Shown here: positions 25,164-36,840 of the stretch, piece after piece
How the letters are laid out: every line of letters starts with the position of its first letter
Numbering within the stretch: the stretch's first letter is position 1
DNA from: Siphonodentalium dalli
Taxonomy: Eukaryota; Mollusca; Scaphopoda; Gadilida; Siphonodentaliidae
DNA length: 64,000 nt
Reading direction: 5' to 3'
NCBI GenBank assembly: GCA_032622095.1
Contig: CP136064.1
Span: forward strand, 254,698,484 to 254,762,483
Made by a program: the position numbers and the translations under genes
Notes under the pieces: model-generated
Told to the model about the DNA's origin: nothing
Database searches by the model: none
What the model saw: only the letters and a program-made list of their open reading frames with translations

Positions 25164-25945
25164 TAGTGACCTGTTTTGGGACATAATTATATAACTTGCA
25201 TGATGAAAAGAAAATGCGATAATGCGAATATTCTTAATCCGATTAATCTGATTTCACTCTTTGGAGAAACAGTTTGCGAGTACGTACTGCTACTGGAAAA
25301 GTACTCTTATTTGCGTAACATATTTTATGGATAGTTTCGTGCGTACGTAATCTTTCAAAATAATTTGCCACATTGACTGCTCGATTTAGTCACAGCAGGA
25401 CACATAAATACACGAAATACTAACATGCATCTCTGTATCATAGTATAGTAATCAGAAATACATAATAAAGCAAGACACAATATAATGTTAATCATTGTGA
25501 CCATCATGTGGAGGTGACATATGTATGTTGAGCTGCGTTGAGTATACTTTAGTGACTTTTTACGATATATATATTAGCTGAATAGTGAAAATAAAATATG
25601 GAATTACGAATAATCGAAATCCAATTAACCCAACACATATGTGCGAGTAAGTACTGCTATGTTATAAGCACTATCTTCTTTGCGTAACATTTTGTCATTT
25701 TCAGAAGTCCTGCGGTTGTTACGTATGCAATCGTTCAACCTCACTGCTCGGTTTAATCACATCATGACTCATTAACATACAAAATACAAACATGTATAAT
25801 TATCCGTTAGTATACTAATACGAAATAATTACTAAAGCGAGATATACCTGCGCCAGCCATTGTCGACATTTAGAAATGTGAAGAATGCTCGTTACTTCAG
25901 CGTATGGAAACGACAACAAGCACTTTAGTGACATATACTTTTGTA
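25164..25945. repeat. Intronic direct repeats, about 370-bp unit
   Basis: Two diverged tandem units lie in the intron between the mucin and transmembrane exons of gene 2 (25164-25548 and 25550-25925). They share TTAGTGAC, GCGAGTA-GTACTGCTA, TTTGCGTAACAT and CACTGCTCGGTTTAATCAC-type segments. A third beginning TTAGTGACATA occurs just before the splice donor. Confidence 0.6.
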
Positions 25946-25950
25946 CTTAC

Positions 25951-28900
25951 GCGACTGGTTTTGAGCTTTGCCGTTTATTACGTTTGTTGTCCGCGTTGAT
26001 GTAGTAGTGCCGTCGGTAGTGATTGTAGTTGGTGTGGGTGTCGTCGTAGTTGCTGTGGCTGTAACTGGGGTGGGTGTCGTAGTAGTTCGTGTGGGTGTAG
26101 TATGTGTTGGTGTCGTAGTATTTGGTGTGGATCTAGTTGGTGTCATAGTAGTTGATGTGGATGTAGTTGGTATAGTTGCAGTTGTGGTGGGTGATGTAGT
26201 ACTCGGTGTAGTTGTAGTTGGTGTCGTACTAGTTGGTGTCGATGTAGTAGGTGTGGTTGTAGTTGGTATGGATGTTGTTGGTGTTACATTAGTTGTTGTA
26301 GTAGTTGGTGTGGATGTAGTAGGTGTGGGTGTTGTAGTAGTTGGTGTGGGTATAGTTGGTGTGGGTGTTGTAGTATTTGTTATGGACGTAGTTGGTGCGG
26401 GTGTTGTAGTAATTGGTGTGGATGTAGTACGTGTGGGTGTTGTACTAGTTGTTATGGGTGTAGTTGGTGTGGGTATAGCTGTCGTAGTAGTTGATGTGGT
26501 CGTAGTTGGTTTCGTTGTAGTTGGTGTGGATGTAGTAGGTGTGTGTGCTGTAATAATTGGTGCGGATGTAGTGGGTGCGGTTGTTGTAGTAGTTGGTGTG
26601 TATGTAGTAGGTGTGGGTGTTGTAGTAGTTGGTTTGTGCCTAGCTGGTGTCATTGTTGTTGGTTTGGTTGTAGTTGTTGTGGGTGTTGTAGCTCGTTTGG
26701 GAGTTGTAGTTGGTCTGTGTGTCGTAGCGGTTGCTGTCGTAGTAGATTGTGTGGTTGTAGTTGGTGTGGATGTAGTTGGTGTGGATGTAATAGCTGTGGG
26801 TGTAGTTGGTATGGCTGTAGTAATTGGTGTGGCTGTAGTTGGTGTGCATGTATGTGTGGTTGTAGTTGGCACGGACGTAGTAGGTGTGGGTGTTGTAGTT
26901 AGTGTGGATGTAATATGCGTTGTTGTAGTTGGTGTGGTTGTAATAGGTGTGGATGTAGTTGGCGAGGCTGTAGTAATTGGTATGGTTGTAGTTGGTGTGA
27001 ATGTAGTAGGTGTGGTTGTATTTGGTGCGGATGTAGTAGGTATGGGTGTTGTAGTTGGTGTGGATGTAGTTGGTTTGGGTGTTGTAGTAGTTATGATTGT
27101 AGTTGGTGTGGGTGTTGTAGTTGGTATGGGTGCAATTGGTGTCGTATTAGTTGGTTTGGTTTTGGTTGGTGTGTGTGTTGCTGTTGGTTTTGTTATTGTT
27201 GGGGCGGGTGTTGTAGTTGCTGTGAGTGTTGTATTCGGTTTGCGTATAGTAGTTGGTGTGGTTGCAGTAGTAGGTGTGTTTGTAGTGGACGGTGTGGTTG
27301 TAATTCTAGTCGTAGTCGTTGTGGCTGTAGTGGATGTGTGATTTGTAGTAGATGATGTGTGTGTTGTAGTTGGTGTTGGTGTTGTCGTAGTTGTTGTGGT
27401 CGTAGAAGTTGGTGTGATTGTAATATTTCGTGTCGTAGTAGTTGATGTTGTAGTAGTTGGTGTGGTCGTAGAAGTTGTTAGTGTTGTAGTAGTTGGTGTC
27501 ATAGTAGTTGCTGTGGTTGTAGTTGGTGTGGATGTAGTAGGTGATGGTGTAATTGATGTTGTATTAATTGTTGTTGTAGTTGGTGCGATTTTAGTAGGCG
27601 TGGGTGTTGTAGTAATTGGTGTGGTTGTAGTTGGTGTGGTTGCACTTGGTGTGGTTGTAGTTGGTGTGGTTGTTGTAGTTGGTGTGGTTGTATTTGGTAT
27701 TGTTGAAGTAGGTGTTGGTGTAGCCTGTGTTGTAGTAGTTTGTGTTGTTGTAGTTCGTGTGGTTGTAGTTGGTGTGGATGTAGTTGGTGTGCGTGTTGAA
27801 GTAGGTAGCGTTGTAGTAGGTGGTGCGGTTGTAGTTGATGTGGATGCAGTAGGTGTGGGTGTAGTTGGTGTTGGTGTAGTAGGTGTTGTAGTCGTTGCTG
27901 CGAATGTAGTAGGTTTGGGTGTTGTAGTAGTTGGTGTGGTTGAATTTTGTGTGGTTGTTATAGTAGTTAGTATTGTGGTAGTTGGTGCGGTTGTAGTTGT
28001 TGTGGTTGTAGATGTGGATGCAGTGTGTGTGGTTGTAGTTGGTGTTGTAGTGGTTCTTGTAGTACTTGGTGTGGATGTAGTAGGCGTGGATGTTGTGGTA
28101 GTTCGTGTGGTTGTAGTTCGTGTGGTTGTAGTAGTTTGTGTTGCTGTAGTTGTTGTGGGTGTAGTTGGTGTGGTTTTAGTTGATGTAGTTGTTGTAGCAG
28201 TTTGTGCTGTTGTAGTTGGTGTGGTTGTAGTTTGTTTGGCTGTAGTAGGTATAGGTCTAGTTGGTTCTGTAATAGTTGGTGAAGTAGTATGTTTGGGTGT
28301 TGTGGTAGTTGGTGTAGTAGTTGGCGTGGATGTAGTAGGTTTGGGTAGTAGTCGTGTAGTAGTTGATGTTGTTGTGGTTTGTGTGGTTGTAGTTGATGTG
28401 GTTGTAGTTGGTGTCGTTGTTGTTGTAGTTGGTGCAGATGTAGTAGGTGTGGGTGTAGTTAGTGTTGTTGTTGTTGTAGTAGTGGGTGCAGATGTAGTAG
28501 GTGTGGGCGTAGTTGATGTTGTAGTAGTTCTTATTGTAGTAGTTGGTGCGAATGTAGTCGGTATCGGTGTTGTAGTAGCCGATGTGGTTGTAGTTGGTGT
28601 TGTTGTAGTATGTGTGGATGTAGTTGGTGTTGTTGTAGTAGATGTGGATGTAGATGGTGTGGTTTCAGTTGGTGTTGTTGTAGTAGGTGTAGATGTAGTT
28701 GGTGTGGTTGTAGTTGGTGTTGTAGTAGTTGGTGTGGATGTAGTAGATGTGGGTGTTGTGACAGTTGGTGCTGTTGCAGTTGACGTTGTTGCAGTTGGTG
28801 TGGTTGTAGTAGGTGTAGATGTAGTTGGTGTGGTTGTAGTTGGTGTTGTAGTAGTTGGTGTGGATGTATTAGATGTGGATGGTGTGACAGTTGGTGCTGA

Positions 28901-29943
28901 TGCAGTTGGCGTTGTTGCAGTTGGTGTGGTTGTAGTAGGTGTAGATGTAGTTGGTGTGGTTGTAGTTGGTGTTGTAGTAGTTGGTGTGGATGTATTAGAT
29001 GTGGATGGTGTGACAGTTGGTGCTGTTGCAGTTGGCGTTGTTGCAGTTGGCGTTGTTGCAGTTGGTGTTGTTGCAGTTGGCGTTGTTGCAGTTGACGTTG
29101 TTGCAGCTGGTGTGGTTGTAGTTGGTGTTGTAGTTGCTGGTGTGGAAGTAGTTGGTGTCGTAGCAGTTGGTTTGGTTGTAGTTGATATTGTTGTAGTTAC
29201 TGTAGTTGTATGTGTTGTGGTTGTAGTTTGTGTTGTAGTAGTTGGTGTGTGTGTAGTAGGTGTGGGTGTTGTGGCAGTTGGTGTGGCTGCCGTCGGTGTG
29301 GTTGTTGTAATAGTTGGTTTTGTTGTAGTTGGTGCTATTGTAATTAGTATTGTAGTAGTTGCTGTGGATGTAGTAGGTGTGGGTGCTGTGGTAGTTGGTG
29401 TGGTTGTAGTTCGTGTGGTTTTTGTAGTGGTAATTGGTGTTGTTGTTGTAGTAGTTGGTGTTGTTGTAGTTGGTGTTGTTGTAGTTGGTGTTGTAGTAGT
29501 TGGTGTGGATGTAGTAGGTGTGGGTGTTGTGGTATTTGGTGTGGTTTTAGTTGGTGCAGTTGTTGAAGTAGCTGGTGCTGTTGTAGTTGGTGTTGTTGTA
29601 GTTGATGTGGTGGTTGCCGATGTGGTGGTTGCCGGTGTGGTTGTCGTAGTTGGTGTTGTTGTAGTTGGTGTCGTTGTAGTTGGTGTGATTGTTGTAGCAG
29701 TTGGTGTTGTTGTGATTGGTGTAGTAGTAGTTGGTGTCGTATTAGTTGGTGTCGTAATAGTTGGTGTCGTAGTAGTTGTAGTTGTTGGTCTGGTTGTAGT
29801 AGTTGTAGTAGTTGGTGTGGTGGTAGTAGTGGGTGTGTTCGTAGTAGTTATGAACATCCACCAACAGGTACCACAACAAGTTTCTGAATTTGACTCACAC
29901 GAGCTAGCCTGACACCATGAAGCTTTGTCGCCATACTTGCAAT
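25951..29943 (-). CDS. Mucin-like gene 2, PLAC-like plus Thr/Pro mucin exon
   Basis: A single 3,993-bp exon, bounded by the acceptor TGTTACAG and the donor TCGC|GTAAGT, both phase 1. Its first ~27 residues are a six-cysteine module beginning [10 protein letters not shown] and ending CCGTCWW, with the spacing C-x8-C ... CC-x2-C of PLAC-type domains (found in ADAMTS and papilin relatives). The other ~1,300 residues are almost entirely Thr and Pro with some Ser and Ala, in TTTTPTTTT-like repeats. This is a mucin-type stalk expected to be densely O-glycosylated and extended. A roughly 123-bp higher-order repeat occurs three times near 28680-29050. The exon lacks stops for its whole length, against a background where similar blocks at 44480-47125 are broken, which argues that it is under selection. 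The short ending ([10 protein letters not shown]) links to the transmembrane exon. Confidence 0.8.
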
Positions 29944-30640
29944 CTGTAACATATATATATATATATATACATATATTCTCAAGACATTGTATAATCTATG
30001 AAATGCCATTTAGACTATATATATAACTAACTTGTTTCTACGTGCTGTTTGTGTATACATCACATAGAATACACAACAGGGCTAGTTTTGCATTGTGTAT
30101 GTCTCTTATATGGATCAGATTCACAATTATATCAACCAGTTTAACGTTTCAGCTTATCCTGGAATATAATGTGGAGCAACACAGCGAATTTGTGCGTGAT
30201 ATGTTGATAATTGGTTGATACTGAATCGGAGCAGGGATGTTCGGTTCAACAAGCAAGCTCGGAGTGTTTAATGACTACTCCCGTACTCAGTCCATCACAA
30301 TAGACGGAAGCGATTGCTATCGCACCCGTGCACGCTCGCAATGTTCAATGCACGGGTGGCAAAATGTGCACTCGTCCCTCTTGGGAAATTGATTATGATG
30401 ACTGCTATCGTTGATTCAATATTGAACTATTTGAAGGTTTACTTTGATCCTTTTATGTTTCCATGCAATTATGGGCATGTGAAACTGTGACTACATGCAG
30501 ACAGACATGTAAGTGTAGTGTCCCAGTATGACATATTTTTAAAAACACCCAACTTACGATTATATTACAGGTGCACTTACACCCGTCTTATGAATTGCGG
30601 GAGCAAATAAGTGCCCTTGTTGTGTTTTCCTCCTGGCAAG
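29944..30640. other. Intron of gene 2 (part)
   Basis: Begins (minus strand) upstream of the acceptor with a (TA)n run at 29950-29970. Segments near 30080-30160 resemble the intron just upstream of the paralogous exon at 44156 (around 44310-44375), which supports gene duplication. An interspersed repeat, GGATGTTCGGTTCAACAAGC, lies at 30235-30300. Confidence 0.5.
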
Positions 30641-30643
30641 GAC

Positions 30644-30880
30644 TGTCCGTACTACACACATGGATGCTCAGTCCAACAAACAATCTGAGACTGTTTAACT
30701 AATAAGCCCGTACTACGCACAGGGATGTTCAGTCCAACAAACAATCTGAGACTGTTTAACTAATAAGCCCGTACTACGCACAGGGATGTTCAGTTCAACA
30801 AACAATCTCAGACTCTGTAATGAATACTCGTACTCTATGAAGGGATGTTCAGTTAAACACACCAGCTAAGTCAATTTAGT
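30644..30880. repeat. 61-bp tandem repeat, about 4 units
   Basis: Units start at 30662, 30723, 30784 and 30843 and contain GGATGTTCAGTCCAAC, AATCTGAGACTG and CCCGTACTACGCACA. The same motif occurs as single dispersed copies at 30235-30300, 33575-33690 and 63855-64000. Confidence 0.85.
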
Positions 30881-33246
30881 GAATTATACCACAGTACATG
30901 CATGCGGAGCCATTGTTCGCTTATCTGCTAGTTTGATTTAATCAGAACAGTATAAACTAAAACTCGACCACTCAGGTGTATGATAGAAAATCATGTCAAA
31001 ACTGATTCAGAATCAGAGTATAGACTTTACGGCATATTTCCCACATTTAGTTTGGCATATATTTATACTGGGCAGTGCTAGATATTATAGTCATTTGTAG
31101 ATGTAGCTGGTGTGTGTATTGTTCACTGTGTCGGCCGATGCAGACAATCAGATCGCACGTGACTTACTTCACATCGCGTGGCATCAGCTAAAATATTCTC
31201 ACGTTTTGTGCCTGGGCACTGGGCATCACTTTTATATTTAATGATGCCATTAAATGTTATTTTACTGGCACTCTATAGAATTAACTAGAACAATACACTT
31301 GAACAGAACATCTAATACTTCGGTCGATTCCATAAATTTTCGCCAGATCCAGGTGTTGGTAGACCTATTAGAAAACTGACTGCCAACGGAATGCGGTCGA
31401 GTACTGTTGTTGAGTTAAGGTGTCGGCTAATTGTTAAGTTAGATTATTCCTGAAGATAAGCAACTTTTAAATATTTAATCGGTGATTTAGAAGCGAAAAC
31501 AAATAGAAAGTCAGCATAGGAAGGTTTTCTCAATGCCAGCTGCAATGATCGACGTCCCCATACCGTTTCATCAGTTTTACGGTTTTGTACCGTTATTGTA
31601 TGTGCCTATGAAAATTGTCTAAGTTAAATATTTTCGTGATCCACAGTCATGCCGTCGAAATTCAATAGTATATTTATCGGCGACCATATTATATACGACA
31701 ATGATTCCGTACAGTATGACTGAATCTGAATCTGCTGATATTTAATATTTATTATTAATCCGGTAAACAGTCTGTGTTATGCGGGTCCCTATAACTTGAG
31801 TATGTTATCCTCAAATCCGGGTTTAAGTTCCTGCTTTGGCACTCACCTATTTTATTCGCCATTTTGAATATTTTAGCGCAGGCAAATTTCAAACGATTGC
31901 TTTTTTTTTTGTTGAAAATGTTACCTTTTCATTTGTGGACAGTAACTGTTGTTAAGACGGTCTGATTTTGGTAACCGGACAAGTTTCAATTCTGCGAAAA
32001 TCGGCTTAATCATTGACAATTTCCACTAAATTCGAGAGTAGAGATTCATGCCAATCAATCATGGCATGATCTGAGGTCGGCTGTAATCTGACTTCATTCG
32101 ACGTAGTACTGATGTTGAAATTGACAGTGATGTGACTATCATAACACTGGCACACTAACTGACACAAGATACAGGTACAATTAATACGAGCTTCGATATC
32201 AACCAATAGTGACAATAATAACAACAACGAGCTGCTATTACTATTAGATTGTTGACGGTGACCTGTTTTTCAATCCAGTTGACAGTGTTCCGATTGTTTC
32301 AAAGCACATGCATGTACATTTACAAGAGAGGCATACGTGTACTGTACGCACCAGTGTAATTCACAAGAGCTTCAATATCAACAACAACACCGTAAACAAT
32401 GAACTGACGCCGCGCAGTGACGGGTGATCACATATTTACAATCCCAACTTACATGTACAAATACAACTTTACAAATACATGGACCAATTCATCCCGTATT
32501 CATCAATTTTCATTGAAACGTGTGGATATGAGACATTGTCATCAATCGCCATGTTATCGTCAGGTTATCACGACAATTTACCAGGAGTGCACCATTGGTT
32601 GGATGTTCTTAGCAAACTATCTTTGGCTGACTCACTGATATTGATACTAAGTGTCGTGATACCAGTATACAGTTTGATGCATCATGCTGTAAAATTTCAT
32701 CGAGAAATGTGCGACTACAGAAGAGCATTGTCGCCAAGTCACCGCGCACAGTTATTATCGGATCTGCTGTTGTTTCGAAGATTTCAATCCCAACCAGCTC
32801 TATTTTCGCGCCCAATATCGCAATAATATGGCAAGTGGAAATGCTTATAAGCGTGTCGATTGTGATATTATTGCAATATTTTGCGCTTAATATCTCAATA
32901 TTTTGCGCTTCATATTGCGCTCAAAATTGTGATGTATAGTTCAAATGATTGCTTCTATATTGTTTATTGTATAAATAGAGACAATGTGTTAGATGTGTAT
33001 ATAAGTATAGTTGTAAATGCTATATGTACACTATATGTACACGATATGCACAGTATTTATCTAATATCAATCTAAGGGCAACCACTTAGTGGATAAATGT
33101 TTTACAACCAATTATTGTATACATTCCATGTACTAACAGCTTATGAGTAAACTGTTTGCATATATGTTAAAACATTCGGTCAGCGAGTTCTACTTCGTTT
33201 TGGTGATTTTAGTTGTGATAGCTCATGTGGATATAAGAAGTTTTTA
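30881..33246. other. Gene 2 intron or intergenic, no exon recognised
   Basis: Lies within the intron between exons at 34093 and 29943. Includes a dispersed repeat at about 32150-32760 related to 19165-19490, and AT-rich sequence. Short frames at 32006 and 32417-32826 fall in this repeat and are not called. Confidence 0.45.
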
Positions 33247-33535
33247 TTATTCCTCTTCGCTACAACTTTGGTAAGCTACACGTTGGTTTGATCGTGCACT
33301 TGTAGATGCTATGAGCACGTGAGTCAGGTGTCCTACATCGTCAATAGAACAAACGCTACATGTGTCCTCGAGTGTCGCCACAAGTGGCCATGGACTCAAT
33401 GTAATGTCTCGTACCTGAAAAGCACCACATTTAGAGCAGCGCAACATACCAATAGCATCAGCGACGTGTAAATACTTTGCTGTCACATATGCTTGTGTAG
33501 GATCAATTTCTACCAGTGATGTCTCCTACCGATTG
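33247..33535 (-). pseudogene. Cys-rich coding fragment, unknown family
   Basis: The minus frame reads through LVEIDPTQAYVTAKYLHVAD, then LRCSKCGAFQV, then TCSVCSIDDVGHLTHVL, ending SCSEEE at a stop. Two CxxC pairs and a His suggest a small zinc-binding module. An acceptor-like CAATCGGTAG lies at its start (33533) and a donor-like CAG|GTACGA in the middle, so it may be one or two real exons. A second, degenerate relative lies at 39345-39470 on the same strand, with a shifted frame. I do not recognise the family. It sits in the gene 2 intron on the same strand, so it is either an insertion or an old gene remnant. Confidence 0.4.
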
Positions 33536-33574
33536 CCGAGAGAGGTTAGCCACAGTGTATGAGAGCTGCGTGTA

Positions 33575-33690
33575 GGATATGTTCAGTTCAACACACAAGC
33601 TCAGACTGTTAGTAAACACTCCCGTACTACACAACTGAGGTACCATTGTGCGTTTCAGCGAATATAATCAACTAAAACTAGATCAATCAA
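33575..33690. repeat. Dispersed repeat related to the 61-bp array
   Basis: Contains GTTCAGTTCAACACACAAGC, CTCAGACTGTTAGT, CCCGTACTACACAAC and AACTAGATCAATCAAA. Closely matches 63860-64000 at the right edge of the window. Confidence 0.7.
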
Positions 33691-34092
33691 AGGTATAATA
33701 GCGAATCATGTCAAAACTTATTTAGAATCAGAGCAGCGACTGAACGGCATATTTCCCGCATTCTGTTTACCACTTTTCCAAACATTAGCCACTACTCTCC
33801 GCAATTTCACGATATTGAATTTGTTATAAAAATGTGATAGAATGTGGCGATGATATGTACACTGTAGCCAGTCAATCTCTGACGCAAAGCGTCAGACATG
33901 ATAACTAAGTGTCAACAACGTAACCAGGCACGCATGTTTTCGTCAATAAGCACAACTAGTTTGTCGTTTGTGGTGTCAAGCATTGGGTCTGTTGTGAAGG
34001 ATTTGACAACAATAACATCCTGCCATTCGCATGATATCTGATTTGTAATCTCCGAAATGGAGTTGGTTTGAAAATGTCCACACAAAACGTAC

Positions 34093-34212
34093 CTGTTGGA
34101 AGAGTCGGTTTGAGGAAATCGTGGCATGTTTGGCAACAATTAGTGTCGTTTAGATAACAACCAGTCGCAGTCAGGGTTGAACACCAAGATGCTTTGTCTC
34201 CGTACTCACAAC
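34093..34212 (-). CDS. Mucin-like gene 2, PLAC-like exon
   Basis: A 120-bp symmetric phase 1-1 exon: acceptor TTTTTCCACAG, donor CAACAG|GTACGT. Its 39 whole codons begin [18 protein letters not shown] and continue to NCCQTCHDFLKP, a six-cysteine module spaced C-x8-C-x7-C-x6-CC-x2-C, most like a PLAC domain. Such modules are small disulfide-bonded extracellular units. The exon is a near-duplicate of 51476-51595, and homology extends into both flanking introns (about 33870-34500 against 51245-51850). It lies upstream of, and in phase with, the mucin exon of gene 2. Further 5' exons including the signal peptide are not identified. Confidence 0.75.
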
Positions 34213-34525
34213 CTGTGGAAAAACGACATACTTGAACGGACATAAACGGACATAATTAGTGTGAGAATATAAATTATTTTGCTGACAAATTTAGAAAACT
34301 ATGGTGTCCTAATTTATGCTATCGAGTCGACGAACTCTAGTTCCAACCTTCGTTCTTGTGAGCCATCTTGAAACAATCGGAGCGGTATATCATAAGAATG
34401 GAATTCAGTCATCATAAACTGAAAATATCGTTCACTTGTACTCAACAATTACGCACTTCGATGTAATTTTACACATAGCAACACGTGTTTAATAAACTAG
34501 TTCTATTCAACGATTTGACTAATCT

Positions 34526-35066
34526 TTTTTACTCAACTTTGAAAGTGAAACCAGTCAACAACGTGTTTAAATTAGTTCAGGCGACCAATTCTTTAATTTG
34601 AGTCTGTATTTCTGGAATATTCAGATTAATGCGCATTGAAATGACTTTGATCGTATTTTTTTATTACCGCAGCCACTTGGAAGTAGTAAATTCATTATAT
34701 TGAGCCATTAAAGCTGAGCTGATCACTCACTATTTTTCGAGCACCTGGATAACCAGTGTTTTCAAATAGACAATTGCAACCGGTACCCAGGTTTTATGAA
34801 ATTGGCGTTTGATTAACCAACTTATTAAACTCTGGGTTTTATTCTTGTTACAATAGATCAGTCTCCTGGCATGGGCCGCAGTGTTTTAAGAGTGGGAACT
34901 CTAAATGCTTGAACATGGAAGTGATGCTAGTTTGAAGATTTGTATGTTTATTTTGAATATTCTCAGTAACAAATCAGAATTAATTTTGTTTTTACTCAAC
35001 TTTGAAAGTGAAACCAGTCAACAAAGTGTTTAAATTAGTTCAGGCGACTAATTCTTTAAAAAAGAT
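34526..35066. repeat. Direct repeat pair, ~80 bp
   Basis: TACTCAACTTTGAAAGTGAA followed by CCAGTCAACAA and TTCAGGCGAC occurs at 34529-34595 and again at 34992-35058, about 463 bp apart. Nothing else is recognised between them. Confidence 0.7.
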
Positions 35067-35499
35067 AATTATAGAATAGTTTAGAGTGACGCCCCTTATC
35101 ACAGATGCACGCGTGCTATTATAGATTGATATGTGGTTAACCCAGACGTGTTTAAGACATTTTGCGAATCACTTTAGACAATCAGACATATTTTTTACTT
35201 CATGTGCAGGTAAGATATTAGGGAAATTCTGAAATCGAGTAATTGATAACACGATATCGAATAACCTTGATCGGTTTTGTTCTTAGCTCGAGGTTTAGTG
35301 CCTCAATTTATAGATTCCTCCGACCTGGCGAAAAGCATAATTTCCCACTTAGGTACCCCCATAGTATAGGATCCTCAGTCCTATAGGATCCTTTAGCCAC
35401 AAAAATCAACAATGATATGGGAAAGGCCGTGGTATTTGGAATCTAACATTCCACATCATTAAACGTTCCGTGGGACATTTTTCCTAATTTCGAGGGCTG

Positions 35500-35790
35500 G
35501 GTTCTTGGTCAGGTACTCCTGAGTACCCGGGTAGGTACTCCACTGTAATTCCAAAATACGTGGGGAAGATTCTCGACATAGTACCTCGATATTTTGTGCT
35601 AAAGAGTACCTGGAAATGAACCACGGAGTACCTGGACAGGTACTCCGCATAGTACCTGAATGTTTGGTGTTCCATAGTACCTGGACCACATGTACTCCTG
35701 AGGAAATACATGTATATAGGTAGTACATAGTACCTGGATTTGTGGTACTCAAGAGTACCAACATTTCGGTACTCCGCATGGGACACGTAT
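35500..35790. repeat. Cluster of AGGTACT/AGTACCT motifs
   Basis: More than a dozen GTAC-centred motifs (AGGTACTCC, AGTACCTGGA, GAGTACC) occur in about 290 bp in both orientations, giving many small potential hairpins. The two minus frames across it have no domain. Confidence 0.55.
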
Positions 35791-36049
35791 TGTATCTACG
35801 TAGGTAATCCAGTGGACCTTGGTTCTAAGAGTGTATTATGGTTGGTTCTCAAATTGTTCAATGCAGATGTATACTCATTAGATTCACATAGGATATAAAA
35901 ATATATTTGAATATTTTTGAACATTGGAGTTTAAATAATTCTGATTCGAAATTAATAGCCAACACAAGCTTCTGTTACTGGAATTCTATATTCGTTCCAG
36001 GTTTAGGTAAAGAAATGTCACAATTTTTAGAACACTAATACTAAATATA

Positions 36050-36840
36050 CATGGACGAGGCGACAGGGGGTTTGGGGGTGTCTTACCTCCCCAACTTTGG
36101 TCAAAATGTTCAACAGTTGGAAATTTCATAGCTGACACAACATTAGTTGGATATTTCACACCAACAATAGGTTGAAAATGTTATTGTACTTTGATTTTCA
36201 AACAATTTATTGTTTTTGGACCAATATTTGCATATTTTCCTTCTTTTGGTAATCATTTTGGACTGAAATGCCCATCAGTTGGAAATTTTCCAACTTTAGT
36301 GGGGTGTCATGTTGGAAATTTCAAACACTTGAAAAGCTTGTGTTCTGGTCCCTCCCCCGTGGCTAGTAAAAAACTGCTAATTAATTTAAGAAAACAATAT
36401 TATCCTACATTTGGTCAAAATTGTCACTGGAAATTTTCCAATCTAAGACTTGTCAGGTTTGATATTTCCAACTCTGGGAAGGCTTAAGGCTAGTCTAGAT
36501 GCTACGATTTTGCGATCTTCTTGTTCATATTTCAAAATTTTCGCACAGAAGGCCGAACCACGGTGGTCCAGTGTGTCCTGGTCCCTCCCATGTGGACAAT
36601 ACTAAACTACAATATTTTACTACATTTGGTTAAGAGTGTGGACTGAAATGGTCATCAGTTGGAAATGTTCCAATCTAAAGCTGAGTATGAAGTTTTAAAT
36701 TTCCAACACTAGGCAAGTTTGAGGTTAGTCTAGATGCCAGGATTTTGCGATTTTCTTGTTTAGTTTTCAAAATGTTCTCACACCGGACCGAACAACCATG
36801 GTCAGCCCAGTGTGTCCTGGTGTGTTGCCCGCAGTCGTGT
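36050..36840. repeat. Diverged direct repeats, about 240-bp period
   Basis: GGCTAGTCTAGATGC, ATTTTGCGAT, TCTTGTT, CCGAAC, and CCAGTGTGTCCTGG recur in the same order at about 36488-36590 and 36724-36820. Repeated GTTGGAAATTT phrases occur earlier in the block. The plus frame at 36191-36487 lies in this repeat and is not called a gene. Confidence 0.6.

Noticed and set aside
26543-27355. Cys/Trp/Ser/Gly-rich plus frames (SWCGCS repeats)
   Set aside because: A third frame of the same GTTGTAG-type repeat; it begins and ends arbitrarily.
25968-29912. Long plus-strand Val/Gly-rich open frames (457 and 851 residues)
   Set aside because: They are the exact complement of the Thr/Pro mucin repeat; the reverse of ACN/CCN codons gives Val/Gly codons and few stops. 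The minus strand has the six-Cys module and matching splice phases.
32006-32227. Minus-strand frame starting MLLLLSLLVDIEARINCT, signal-peptide-like
   Set aside because: The start codon is TTG, it lies in a dispersed repeat also seen at 19165-19490, and no donor in a useful phase was found.
34093-34212. ShKT domain for the six-Cys module
   Set aside because: ShKT ends C-x3-C-x2-C with separated cysteines, while this module has adjacent cysteines (CC-x2-C), as in PLAC domains. The relation to ShKT is not fully excluded without a profile search.
36191-36487. 98-residue plus frame
   Set aside because: Lies in diverged direct repeats (GTTGGAAATTT phrases) with no domain.
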